A stretch of DNA of 35,298 nucleotides from an uncultured bacterium (GTDB lineage Bacteria > Patescibacteriota > Minisyncoccia > Phycocordibacterales > CAINVO01): positions 1 to 35,298 of the forward strand of contig CAINVO010000017.1 of assembly GCA_903854195.1 (NCBI GenBank), in the 5' to 3' direction. Shown piece after piece: positions 9,825 to 18,743 of the stretch. How positions within the stretch are numbered: position 1 is the first letter of the stretch; every line of letters begins with the position of its first letter. Under the pieces are notes generated by a model. It was not told the DNA's origin and did no database searches. It worked only from the letters and a program-made list of their open reading frames with translations. Both the position numbers and the translations under genes were made by a program.

Positions 9825-10889
9825 TTATTGAAGACCTGCGCAAGTATTGAAAGTTCTTACCGAAAGGTTGTATGTATCGATATCATTTTTCAATGCGGCG
9901 ACATTTGAATTGTAGGTACTAATTAGATTGTTGTATGCTTTTATTGTATCTCTATAACCTGGAGTTGAATTATCTATCTGATTTATGGCATCTTTCTGTT
10001 GGCTGAGTTGTGACTCTAAACTTGTAACGTATGACTTCAATTGATCTATTTTATTTTTTAAGGCTGCATCTACTGCTGGACATGAAGATACCGGCTTACC
10101 AAATTCCTGTACAGCAATCCAAGTTGATTTACCATTGTACATTCCTCTTCCAACGGCCACTCCTATTTCCTGAAAACGAGCATCTAGAATATTCGCTCTA
10201 TGATCAGGACTATTCATCCAAGCAATCATCACAGCTTGGTCATTATTAAAGTCTCCCAAAGCAAGATTTTCACCATCCACGATATAGGTGTAACCAACTT
10301 GGTTTGCAAGATCTGTCGGACCAATACCGGTTGGAGAAACATGGGCAAAATATTGCTTCGCAAACAAATCATCAAGTTTTGTTTTAGCTGCTTGATCCAA
10401 TTTTGAATTTTCTGAAAGAGTACCCACATTTCCAACGGTTTGACGATTATAATTTGTGATATCTATAATCCCTTTAATGGTAAGGCCGTAGCTTTCCATA
10501 GACGGCAGAGTAAGACTCTGAGCTGACAAGCCTTTAATGTCAGGCAGATTGGCTACGTTAATAATGGAACCTGATGACTGATTTTTACTTGTCTGCTTAG
10601 ATGCAGATGATGCCCCCCAAGAACTATTGTCTCCGGACTGAGTATTATCAAAATTCACAGATCCAGATGATGCCACGTCAATATTTACAGGCCTAAAAAA
10701 ATTTGAAAAATTTAATTCAACAAACTTAATAATTGGCAATTCAAAAGAAGGCAAATCTATAGTTGGAAATTTGAACGAAGCAAGTTGAGGGACAGATGAA
10801 CCATTCCACGATGAAAGATTTTGTTCAATAGTAAGACCGATAGCCCCGATCAAAAATAAAATAATTAGACCTCTAATCAGTGCGTACAT
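9825..10889 (-). CDS. CAP/SCP-domain extracellular protein with C-terminal coiled coil
   Basis: YFAHVSPTGIGPTDLANQVGYTYIVDGENLALG..WMNSPDHRANILDARFQEIGVAV matches the bacterial CAP domain; N-terminal TM; heptad-like C-terminus. Confidence 0.88.
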   Translation of the reverse strand: MYALIRGLIILFLIGAIGLTIEQNLSSWNGSSVPQLASFKFPTIDLPSFELPIIKFVELNFSNFFRPVNIDVASSGSVNFDNTQSGDNSSWGASSASKQTSKNQSSGSIINVANLPDIKGLSAQSLTLPSMESYGLTIKGIIDITNYNRQTVGNVGTLSENSKLDQAAKTKLDDLFAKQYFAHVSPTGIGPTDLANQVGYTYIVDGENLALGDFNNDQAVMIAWMNSPDHRANILDARFQEIGVAVGRGMYNGKSTWIAVQEFGKPVSSCPAVDAALKNKIDQLKSYVTSLESQLSQQKDAINQIDNSTPGYRDTIKAYNNLISTYNSNVAALKNDIDTYNLSVRTFNTCAGLQ

Positions 10890-10895
10890 ATGGTG

Positions 10896-11795
10896 TTATT
10901 GTATCATAGCCTCTATGCATAAAAAAAGTGGTATTTCTTTTCTTGCAACATCTTCGACTTCTCCCCTTTTAGTTTTTTCACTTTTTTTATGAGAAATCCA
11001 TTCTTCAAGTTTTGTAATGGCCATACCATTTTTAGACAAAGCTTTTACGTAAAACTGTAAAGGTCTATGGAACGAGATTGTACTCGGGCTCTTTGGATCA
11101 CTAGGGTGGGCCAATATTTTAGAAGTTGATTCTGAAATATATGAATCCAATCTACGATACTGAACATTATTTTTATCGTCATACCCCCAACTTGAAGTCT
11201 TAGGTATACGGAAACATGGATGATTCATGACTATAAAAAAATGACCCCCCGTGCGCAGAACCCTTTTGACTTCGGTAAAAACAGCATCAACCTCTTTTAT
11301 ATTTTGAATAGCCAAAATAATAGTAACAACGTCAAATGAATCATTTTTTAACGAAGTTAACTGATCCGCCTTTCCTACAAAAAAGTCTTGGCCTTTGTTT
11401 TTATTTTTTGCTATATCAATAAGAGATGGTGAAGAATCTATTCCAACAACCCTTGCACCAAGTGTTCTAAACGCACCAGAAAAAAATCCTTGACCACATG
11501 CAAGATCGAGAACATCCTTTGTGCCCTTAGTGTTTTTTCCTATCTCAGCGGGGCTTAATGCCCCCGAAACCAAACGAAGAATATTAGGTAGCACAACTTT
11601 CTGATGATAACTGTCATCAGACTCTAAATGCTTATCGTACCAAGGAGCCACACTTTCCCATGATGTGTCTTTTATTTTAGGAGAAGAGACCAAACTACCC
11701 TGCTGAATCTTTTTATTTAGCGGGCTTTGCTGCTTTGGTTGTCTTTTTTGCTGCTGGTTTAGATTTTTTCTGTTCGGATATTTTCTTTGAAACAT
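10896..11795 (-). CDS. Class I SAM-dependent methyltransferase
   Basis: VLDLACGQGFFSGAFRTLGARVVGIDSSPSLI motif I. The start is uncertain: the track ORF overlaps the upstream gene by 83 bp; a TTG at 11693 (LVSSPKIKDTSWESVAPWYD) would remove the overlap. Confidence 0.85.
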   Translation of the reverse strand: MFQRKYPNRKNLNQQQKRQPKQQSPLNKKIQQGSLVSSPKIKDTSWESVAPWYDKHLESDDSYHQKVVLPNILRLVSGALSPAEIGKNTKGTKDVLDLACGQGFFSGAFRTLGARVVGIDSSPSLIDIAKNKNKGQDFFVGKADQLTSLKNDSFDVVTIILAIQNIKEVDAVFTEVKRVLRTGGHFFIVMNHPCFRIPKTSSWGYDDKNNVQYRRLDSYISESTSKILAHPSDPKSPSTISFHRPLQFYVKALSKNGMAITKLEEWISHKKSEKTKRGEVEDVARKEIPLFLCIEAMIQ

Positions 11796-12153
11796 TTTTT
11801 GTAGCTTTTTGTAGTTCTTTTTTAATATTATTCCAATGTGAGTGAAGATCCTTTAAAACTTCTTCAACTTCTTTTTGATCAATGTTCTTTGCTGCTCTAT
11901 ATTTTTTTGCAACACTATCTATGATTTGGGCATACTTTTCTTCATTAACTTCTTTAAGTCCTTCAAGCTTTTCTAGAACTTCCCCTTTAACCTTTAATGC
12001 CCAACCCTGTACTTTTTTTACACCTTTTTTACCTTGTTTTGTTCCATAGAGGAAATACATACCTGCAACTGTAGCTACCGCAAAACCCAAAAGACCTGCA
12101 GCTTTTACTGCACTACTCTCTGTTCCCTTTTTATCAGTTGTTTGATTTGCCAT
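11713..12153 (-). CDS. Hypothetical membrane-associated protein with Lys/Ala-rich (histone H1-like) tail
   Basis: Gly/Ala TM near N-terminus (GLLGFAVATVAGMYFLYG), helical body, tail KKSKPAAKKTTKAAKPAK. Confidence 0.65.
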   Translation of the reverse strand: MANQTTDKKGTESSAVKAAGLLGFAVATVAGMYFLYGTKQGKKGVKKVQGWALKVKGEVLEKLEGLKEVNEEKYAQIIDSVAKKYRAAKNIDQKEVEEVLKDLHSHWNNIKKELQKATKNVSKKISEQKKSKPAAKKTTKAAKPAK

Positions 12154-12256
12154 TTTTGTATTTTAATTTTTAATTATGTAACTTTTTTAATAATTTTTTA
12201 CTATCTACAATTTATAAATTGTTATAGCCTGTTTACCAACTTTTATTCGGTGACAT

Positions 12257-12589
12257 CTACTCATCATCCTCATCTCTATCATCTTTTGCTTTTTTGGAAC
12301 GTCTACTCCTTTTAAGATTTGAAGCTACCCCAAAAACAGTGAGCATGCCCTTAAGAAAACCTGTTGCCATTTTACCTTTTGTTAATATTTCTTCTCTAAG
12401 GTCATGAACATCCTCGAGAATGATTTCTCCTTCCTTTTTTACCTTCTCCGACAATTCTTGTACATTTTTTAAAATACGCACAATGTAAACCCCAGCAACT
12501 ACTAATATAATCCCGATAATAATAAAGCCAATTGAACTAATCATAAAAAACAGATTGGCGTGAATAATTGATTGATCAACGATGTTCAT
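12257..12589 (-). CDS. Hypothetical single-TM protein
   Basis: N-terminal TM, charged C-terminus KRSRRSKKAKDDRDEDDE; overlaps the kinase gene by 14 bp in the same direction, suggesting translational coupling. Confidence 0.6.
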   Translation of the reverse strand: MNIVDQSIIHANLFFMISSIGFIIIGIILVVAGVYIVRILKNVQELSEKVKKEGEIILEDVHDLREEILTKGKMATGFLKGMLTVFGVASNLKRSRRSKKAKDDRDEDDE

Positions 12590-13109
12590 ATGTTGAGATT
12601 ATATCACAAATCTTTTCTACGACATCTTCAGGGCAAGAATGAGTCGTGTCTATAATATGATCGAAGTTTTCATCCGCATCATACCTACTAATACCATAAT
12701 ATTGTCGAAATCTTTCCAAATGTGCCGCCTCCCTAAGGTTTGTTTCTTTTAAAGCATGCTCCAAGGATACTTGATCACGAGACACGACCCTACCAACCCT
12801 TGTATTAAAATCACAATCAAGCTTTATTTTTATTGAATCTGAGATAAAAAACCAAGCTAGCCGGCTTTCAGCAACAAAATGGTCATGAGTACAACCATAC
12901 TCTTTCATTTTATTATCTAGTGCACGATCCAAAGAATCATCTTTTAAACAAAAAACCTCAAACTCTGACAGTGTTAGACCTCTAGACTTGGCTTCCTCTC
13001 TGTATAAATTTCCTGAGGAAATAAAATCAGCTCCGAGCTTTTTTGCTAGGAGCTTTCCGACTGAGCTTTTGCCTGCACCAGCCAAGCCAAATATAGTTAT
13101 TTTTGCCAT
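12576..13109 (-). CDS. Cytidylate kinase-like P-loop nucleotide kinase
   Basis: ITIFGLAGAGKSSVGKLLAKKLGADFISSGNLYRE: P-loop and substrate-binding region of the archaeal-type Cmk/AdK-like family. Confidence 0.8.
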   Translation of the reverse strand: MAKITIFGLAGAGKSSVGKLLAKKLGADFISSGNLYREEAKSRGLTLSEFEVFCLKDDSLDRALDNKMKEYGCTHDHFVAESRLAWFFISDSIKIKLDCDFNTRVGRVVSRDQVSLEHALKETNLREAAHLERFRQYYGISRYDADENFDHIIDTTHSCPEDVVEKICDIISTYEHR

Positions 13110-13111
13110 GA

Positions 13112-13459
13112 CTAATGATACGACATCATCAAATTGAAGGCAAATAAGATTAAAACTACAAAAAACATATTAACGACGATTGCAGAAAATATTAAAAAAG
13201 AAAGAGAAGTTTTCTTTGGATAAACTGTGACAACAGATACCGATCCTTTTTTTAGAGGCGGAAGAAAATCATAGGTCGCAACAATATGTTGATGAATATC
13301 AGTCTCACTTAATCGAAGTTCAGTATAAGCATCATTAATTTCTTTTTTACTATAACCCATTCTCAAAAGGCTTTCTCCAATCTCGAGCGGTTTATGCTTA
13401 CTTTGAAGTTTTATTTTAAATAAAGAAATTATTTCTTTATTTTTTAGGCTCTCTTTCAT
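13112..13459 (-). CDS. Hypothetical protein with C-terminal TM
   Basis: Compact ORF between neighbouring genes in the same orientation; helix-turn-helix-like SLLRMGYSKKEINDAYTEL then a TM. Confidence 0.55.
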   Translation of the reverse strand: MKESLKNKEIISLFKIKLQSKHKPLEIGESLLRMGYSKKEINDAYTELRLSETDIHQHIVATYDFLPPLKKGSVSVVTVYPKKTSLSFLIFSAIVVNMFFVVLILFAFNLMMSYH

Positions 13460-13480
13460 TGATAGTATTTTATCATATTT

Positions 13481-14179
13481 TTATTTAAGAAGTTGTCCGT
13501 TTGCACATGCGGCATCTGACCACAAACCAATTTTTCTCTTCCGTGCCAGCTTTTCTTCTTTTTTAAAATCTTTTTGATAAAGATACGGAACACTATATGT
13601 ATATTCATAAGCGTAACCTTGCTCAATCATATATCGGTTAAAGAAAAATTCTGACGAAGATGTAGCAACCGCGACAGACAAAGAACTGCTTGATCTACTC
13701 AAGATACTATTAGCTGGGTTTTCCAAATATACGTATTCGAGATACCGGCCATATTTATCAACCACATCCTGACTTATATCACTTTCGATTCGAATAGTGG
13801 CCCCATCAAGTAGATCATGTGCCTTTTTTGAAGCTTCCAAACCAAAACATTGCACTGTTTTTCTTGGATCAACTGTTTCTGGAGTATTAATCCCTATCAG
13901 CCGCAGTTTATACGACTCATACATACCAGCAATAGTTGAACTACCACCTTTTTCCATAAGATTTTTAACCACGACAGTGTCCCCATCAATCACCCTATCT
14001 ACTTTATAGAAACCATTCAGTCTCTTGGGGATTACCTTATTTTTAGCACCACCATTAAAATTTATTTGTTTGTTTATCATTTTTAGAACTGGCTGAGCAA
14101 AATAGATAATGCCCAATAATAAAATGCCTCCAATAAAAAACACAAAAACATGCTTCCAATACTTCCCGCTAAATATCAT
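13481..14179 (-). CDS. Thermonuclease (SNase-like) family protein, membrane anchored/secreted
   Basis: VDRVIDGDTVVVKN, LRLIGINTPETVDP, VDKYGRYLEYVYL; N-terminal TM. Confidence 0.9.
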   Translation of the reverse strand: MIFSGKYWKHVFVFFIGGILLLGIIYFAQPVLKMINKQINFNGGAKNKVIPKRLNGFYKVDRVIDGDTVVVKNLMEKGGSSTIAGMYESYKLRLIGINTPETVDPRKTVQCFGLEASKKAHDLLDGATIRIESDISQDVVDKYGRYLEYVYLENPANSILSRSSSSLSVAVATSSSEFFFNRYMIEQGYAYEYTYSVPYLYQKDFKKEEKLARKRKIGLWSDAACANGQLLK

Positions 14180-14269
14180 TACAAAATAATACTGTACACT
14201 AATAAAATTTAGTCAAAATATTGCTAAATATATCCATAAAACCAAAAAATTGATACAGAAAAACCTACT

Positions 14270-14300
14270 TTGACTTTTCAAATAAAACCTATACTATGCT
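14270..14300 (+). promoter_or_regulatory. Possible sigma70 promoter region for the MarR-HlyD-HlyD-MFS operon
   Basis: TTGACT at 14270-14275 followed by TATACTATGCT (14290-14300); spacing 14 or 19 depending on the -10 chosen, so not ideal. Confidence 0.4.
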
Positions 14301-14312
14301 TATATAAAGTAC

Positions 14313-14325
14313 TTAGCTTAGCTAA
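14313..14325. promoter_or_regulatory. Palindromic operator candidate TTAGCT-T-AGCTAA (MarR/SlyA-type)
   Basis: Perfect 6+1+6 inverted repeat, 40 bp upstream of the MarR-family gene; closely resembles the described SlyA consensus TTAGCAAGCTAA. Confidence 0.6.
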
Positions 14326-14365
14326 ATATTAGTAATAATAAGTAAAGTGCACAATATACATAAAA

Positions 14366-14812
14366 ATGGATAAATTAATTTCGCAAATATTTGGTTTTTC
14401 TAGGGTGCTTCGAGAGCAAATACACTCTGGGGAAACAAGCAAGGATATAGAAAATTGCTCTTTTTTACACATAAAAACGCTCGATTTCATTGCTGACAAG
14501 AAACAACCATCAATGAAAGAAGTTGCAGAGAACCTACATATTGCCTCCCCCACTGCCACAAGCATCATAAATAGACTAGTTAAGAATGGCGATCTGCTCA
14601 GAATAAATGACCCGACAGACAGGAGAATTGTTCGCCTAAAGATAACAGTTGAAGGTAAAAAAAGATTATTGAGCGGAATAAAGAAAGTAAAGATTAATAT
14701 GAAAAAAGTACTTAACATCCTAACATTATCTGAACAGACAGAACTCGAGAAAATTTTAGAAAAAATAATTAAAAATCATAATAGCGAAGCTGATAAAATT
14801 ACCAAAAAATAA
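14366..14812 (+). CDS. MarR family transcriptional regulator
   Basis: Winged HTH: QPSMKEVAENLHIASPTATSIINRLVKNGDLLRINDPTDRRIVRLKITVEGKK. Confidence 0.92.
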   Translation: MDKLISQIFGFSRVLREQIHSGETSKDIENCSFLHIKTLDFIADKKQPSMKEVAENLHIASPTATSIINRLVKNGDLLRINDPTDRRIVRLKITVEGKKRLLSGIKKVKINMKKVLNILTLSEQTELEKILEKIIKNHNSEADKITKK

Positions 14813-14820
14813 ATACAAAA

Positions 14821-16386
14821 ATGAAAAAGTTAAAAACAATTTTAGAAAATCCAAAGTATGTTATCGGCTCTAGTGTGGCCATCTCCATCATTATTCTTCT
14901 GGTGGGATTTTATTTTCTTTCAGGAAAAAGTGATCGTTTCGAAACAATAGCCGTCCAGAAAAAAAATATTTCAGAAAAGATAGTTGCCACTGGAAACGTA
15001 TCCGCTCAGCAAAACGTCTTATTAGCGTTTTCCACAACAGGCACAGTAACCTCCGTACCCACAAAAGTTGGTGACCATATAAATAGTGGTGAGATTTTGG
15101 GTAGTCTTGATTCGAGTGCATTAAACGCTGAACTTGAAGGAGCGAGAGCAGATGTGGTTGCAGAACAAGCCAATTTAGCAACAATGATGAAAGGTTCGAG
15201 ACCTGAGGAAGTTGTTATATATCAACAGCAAGCAGACAGTGCAAATTCTGCTTATCAAACTGCCCTAAAAAATGCATTCCTACAATCACAAGATGCTGTT
15301 AGAAATAAATCAGATAATATTTTCCGCGACCCACAGGGATCAAACCCTGAAATTGCTGTGAACGTTAAAACTCCATCTGTAGAAAAAGATATAAATTTTA
15401 AAAGACTACAGCTTACAACTAAATTTTTAACATGGAGTGATCTAATAAATAGTCAGGCAAATACACCGACATCAACGGTTCAGGACATATACGGTACTAC
15501 TAAACAAAATCTAAATTTTGTTAAAAACTTTTTAGACGAGATTGGAGGAGTTGTTACAGACCTTGCCACAAATAATTCTGGTCTATCTTCGGCACAAATA
15601 AACTCAGACCTAATCACGATAAATTCCGCCCAGACAGAAATAAATAATGCCATTGCATCTCTAGACGGAACACAATCTGCATACCTTACTGCAGAAGATC
15701 AACTTATTCTTAAACAATCAAGCGCAACACCAGAGGCAATTACAGCTGAACAGGCAAAAATTAGTAAGATGCAATCAATTGTAGATAATTATCAGAGTCA
15801 GATAAATCATACAGTAGTCATTGCGCCATTTAGTGGAACTGTAACTAAAGTTGACCCAAAAGTTGGAGAAGTTTTTTCAGCAGGAGTACCTGCCTTTGGC
15901 CTAATTGGTGACGGAGGATATAAGGTTGAAGTTCAGGTAACTGAAAATGACTTGGCAAAAATATCTTTAGAAAACAAAGCAACTATTACTCTAGATGCAT
16001 ATGGAACAGATACTCTATTCCCCGCAACAGTCGTAAATATTGATCCAGCTGAAACTACAACTAATGGGATTAATAGCTACAAGGTTACTTTATATTTTGA
16101 CAACAATGACAAGGACGGTCGTATTCATTCAGGAATGACGGCAAATGTCCTTATTGTGGCAAAACAATCTTCTGGTGTATTGGTTGTACCTACAAGTGCA
16201 GTTATCACACGCGGAACAAATAAAATTGTTTTAACCTTAACATCTGGTAGTAAAAATTTTACAGAAAAAATTATTACAACTGGTATCACTGGAGCAATTG
16301 AAGGAGACAACTCTGGAGTAAGCTACACCGAAATTACTTCTGGATTATCAGACGGAGATTTAGTGGCAAAATTTGGTAATCAATAA
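14821..16386 (+). CDS. HlyD/RND-type efflux periplasmic adaptor-like protein
   Basis: NVSAQQNVLLAFSTTGTVTSVPTKVGDHINSGEILGSLD and VVIAPFSGTVTKVDPKVGEVFSAGVPAFGLIG lipoyl-like halves; N-terminal TM; long helical region between. Confidence 0.88.
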   Translation: MKKLKTILENPKYVIGSSVAISIIILLVGFYFLSGKSDRFETIAVQKKNISEKIVATGNVSAQQNVLLAFSTTGTVTSVPTKVGDHINSGEILGSLDSSALNAELEGARADVVAEQANLATMMKGSRPEEVVIYQQQADSANSAYQTALKNAFLQSQDAVRNKSDNIFRDPQGSNPEIAVNVKTPSVEKDINFKRLQLTTKFLTWSDLINSQANTPTSTVQDIYGTTKQNLNFVKNFLDEIGGVVTDLATNNSGLSSAQINSDLITINSAQTEINNAIASLDGTQSAYLTAEDQLILKQSSATPEAITAEQAKISKMQSIVDNYQSQINHTVVIAPFSGTVTKVDPKVGEVFSAGVPAFGLIGDGGYKVEVQVTENDLAKISLENKATITLDAYGTDTLFPATVVNIDPAETTTNGINSYKVTLYFDNNDKDGRIHSGMTANVLIVAKQSSGVLVVPTSAVITRGTNKIVLTLTSGSKNFTEKIITTGITGAIEGDNSGVSYTEITSGLSDGDLVAKFGNQ

Positions 16387-16396
16387 AAATAAAATT

Positions 16397-17107
16397 ATGA
16401 CAAACGATACATTAAATAAAAATTTAGAGAAAATAGAGATGGAAGAAGAAAAATTAGAAAAACTTGTCGTAAAGGAGGGGGTTGAAATAAAAAGTCTCGG
16501 TAAAAAAGTGCAGATTTTAACAGGCTTAATTGCTATTACAATCATCGCAGCAACCGCAGGTTTACTATACCTTAATATTTCTTCATCACGAATTTACACA
16601 GATGCGGCAACAATATCTGGTGCAGTATCTGACCTTACCCCTACTGTTGCAGGGACACTTCAAGAAACTATGGTGAACGTTGGTGACAAAGTTGATGCAA
16701 ATACTATTGTTGCTCGAGTTGGTACAGAACTTATAAAAACGAAAAATGGTGGAATTGTTACTGACGTTCAAAACAACATAGGTAAAACATACAATCCTGG
16801 ACAGGAAGTTGTTGAAATAGTTGATCCATCATCTCTTAGAGTAGTTGCACACATTGATGAGAACAAAGGACTTAGTGATATAAAAGTAGGTCAATCAGCA
16901 GTATTCACGGTTGATGCATATGGTTCTCAAAAATTTAGCGGGGTGGTTGATGAAATAACACCAAGCGCAAGACAAACAGATATTGTGTTTAATATTTCAG
17001 ACAAAAGACAAATCAATCAATTTGATATAAAAATACGTTACAACACTGATCAATATCCAGAACTTCAAAATGGTATGTCGGCGAAAGTTTGGATTTATAA
17101 AAATTAA
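16397..17107 (+). CDS. Second, short HlyD/EmrA-like adaptor lacking an evident coiled-coil hairpin
   Basis: TM, then ASTISGAVSDLTPTVAGT-like biotinyl-lipoyl motif, then beta-barrel domain. Track ORF begins at 16373, but ATG at 16397 avoids overlap with the upstream gene. Confidence 0.8.
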   Translation: MTNDTLNKNLEKIEMEEEKLEKLVVKEGVEIKSLGKKVQILTGLIAITIIAATAGLLYLNISSSRIYTDAATISGAVSDLTPTVAGTLQETMVNVGDKVDANTIVARVGTELIKTKNGGIVTDVQNNIGKTYNPGQEVVEIVDPSSLRVVAHIDENKGLSDIKVGQSAVFTVDAYGSQKFSGVVDEITPSARQTDIVFNISDKRQINQFDIKIRYNTDQYPELQNGMSAKVWIYKN

Positions 17108-17116
17108 AAAACAAAA

Positions 17117-18679
17117 GTGTCTGACTCACTAGAAATTAAAAAAGAAGACCTTGAAAGTGTGATTGAAAAAGATCCTGCTTTGAATGTCGATGAACCGAAA
17201 GAAAAAAGCTCTCTAAAATGGCTTATCCTTTTGACTGTAATTATAGGAACTTTTCTTGGTCGCCTTGATCAGACTATTGTAAACCTTGCTTTACCAAAAA
17301 TAATTTCTGACTACGGCATTAGCGTTTCTGCGGCAGGTTGGATTGCCACTGCTTATATTTTGGCCAATGCCATATTTGTGCCTATCTGGGGAAAGCTTGG
17401 GGACACAATTGGCCGAAAGAAAGTTTACATGATGGGATTTTCTATTTTTATTTTTGGTTCAGTTCTTGCAGGTCTTGCTTGGAACCTTTCATCAATGATT
17501 GTTTTTAGAATCATTCAAGCAATTGCAGCTTCTGCCGACTACCCAACGGCTATGGCAATTCTTGCTGTAACATTTAAACATGGAAAAGAACGTGCTCAAG
17601 CACTTGGAATATGGTCATCATCGTTTGCAGCCGCCTCCGTTTTTGGACCTCTAATTGGAGGACCCCTTATTGATAATTTTGGCTGGCGTTCTGTTTTTAT
17701 GATCAACCTTCCTGTCGGAATTATTGGAATGGCTATGGCTTACATATATATAAATGAATCAGTGTCAGAAAGAGCTACAAAAGTTTTTGACTGGTGGGGA
17801 GCCCTTGCACTTGGAGCATCACTTGGATCATTAGTTTTAGTTTTAGACCAAGGACTTGATTGGGGTTGGACTTCCCTACCCATTATCGGATTGTATATTG
17901 CAACCCTAGCTTTTGGTATTCTTTTTGTGTGGATTGAAAAAGGCCACCCCGAACCAATTGTTGATCTTAAATTTTTCAAAAATAAAATTTTTGTAAGCGC
18001 TCTAGTAAACAACTTCGTAGTATTTATGGGGATGATGGGTAGTTTGTTTTTGATACCTATTTTTGCACAAACATTTTTGGGATACAGTGCTACCGAATCA
18101 GGATACCTTTTTATACCTATGGCCTTTTCATTAATGGTGGCAGCACCGATTGGCGGATCATTTACAGGAAAAGTTCAGCCCAGATATATTATTTTTTGGA
18201 GCACATTAGTTGCTGCCATTGGTCTATATCTCTTTGTCAGAATTGATCCACGCTCCGGTGCAATCGACATTATAGTACCTCTAATGATTATGGCTGGAGG
18301 ACTTGGCTTTGGAATGGCACAACGTACTAATGTTGTTGCCAGCGCAGTTCCCCAACATGAAATAGGCGTTGCTTCCTCCGTTTTGGCCCTCATCAGAAAC
18401 ATTGCAGGAGCTTTTGGTATCGCCGTGTTTGGCACAATTCTTAGTGTTGGAGTAAAAAATAAAGTTGCTGAAATAGTTTTAAATAGCACCTTAAAAATAC
18501 ACACAACCAAAGAGTATGCTCAAGCTATAGGCCTAATAAATCTTCGAGCAGAAATATCTGCATATACAAATGTTTTCATAACCTCAGCTGTCATAGTTTT
18601 TATAGGTGCCTTCCTTGCCCTACTCATGAAGGTTGATAAAAAAGATGAAAGAAATGACATTGAAGTTTTTGTGGAGTAA
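17117..18679 (+). CDS. DHA2 family MFS multidrug transporter (EmrB/QacA-like), GTG start
   Basis: LDQTIVNLALPKI motif, GKLGDTIGRKKVYMMG motif A, ~14 TM segments. Confidence 0.92.
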   Translation: MSDSLEIKKEDLESVIEKDPALNVDEPKEKSSLKWLILLTVIIGTFLGRLDQTIVNLALPKIISDYGISVSAAGWIATAYILANAIFVPIWGKLGDTIGRKKVYMMGFSIFIFGSVLAGLAWNLSSMIVFRIIQAIAASADYPTAMAILAVTFKHGKERAQALGIWSSSFAAASVFGPLIGGPLIDNFGWRSVFMINLPVGIIGMAMAYIYINESVSERATKVFDWWGALALGASLGSLVLVLDQGLDWGWTSLPIIGLYIATLAFGILFVWIEKGHPEPIVDLKFFKNKIFVSALVNNFVVFMGMMGSLFLIPIFAQTFLGYSATESGYLFIPMAFSLMVAAPIGGSFTGKVQPRYIIFWSTLVAAIGLYLFVRIDPRSGAIDIIVPLMIMAGGLGFGMAQRTNVVASAVPQHEIGVASSVLALIRNIAGAFGIAVFGTILSVGVKNKVAEIVLNSTLKIHTTKEYAQAIGLINLRAEISAYTNVFITSAVIVFIGAFLALLMKVDKKDERNDIEVFVE

Positions 18680-18683
18680 AAAA

Positions 18684-18711
18684 TTGACAATATCCAATAT
18701 ATAGCTAATAT
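18684..18711 (+). promoter_or_regulatory. sigma70-like promoter for the ADP-ribosylglycohydrolase gene
   Basis: TTGACA (18684-18689), 16-nt spacer, TAATAT (18706-18711). Confidence 0.5.
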
Positions 18712-18743
18712 CAAGAGTAGAAAATCAGAGTTAGAATTGAAAT

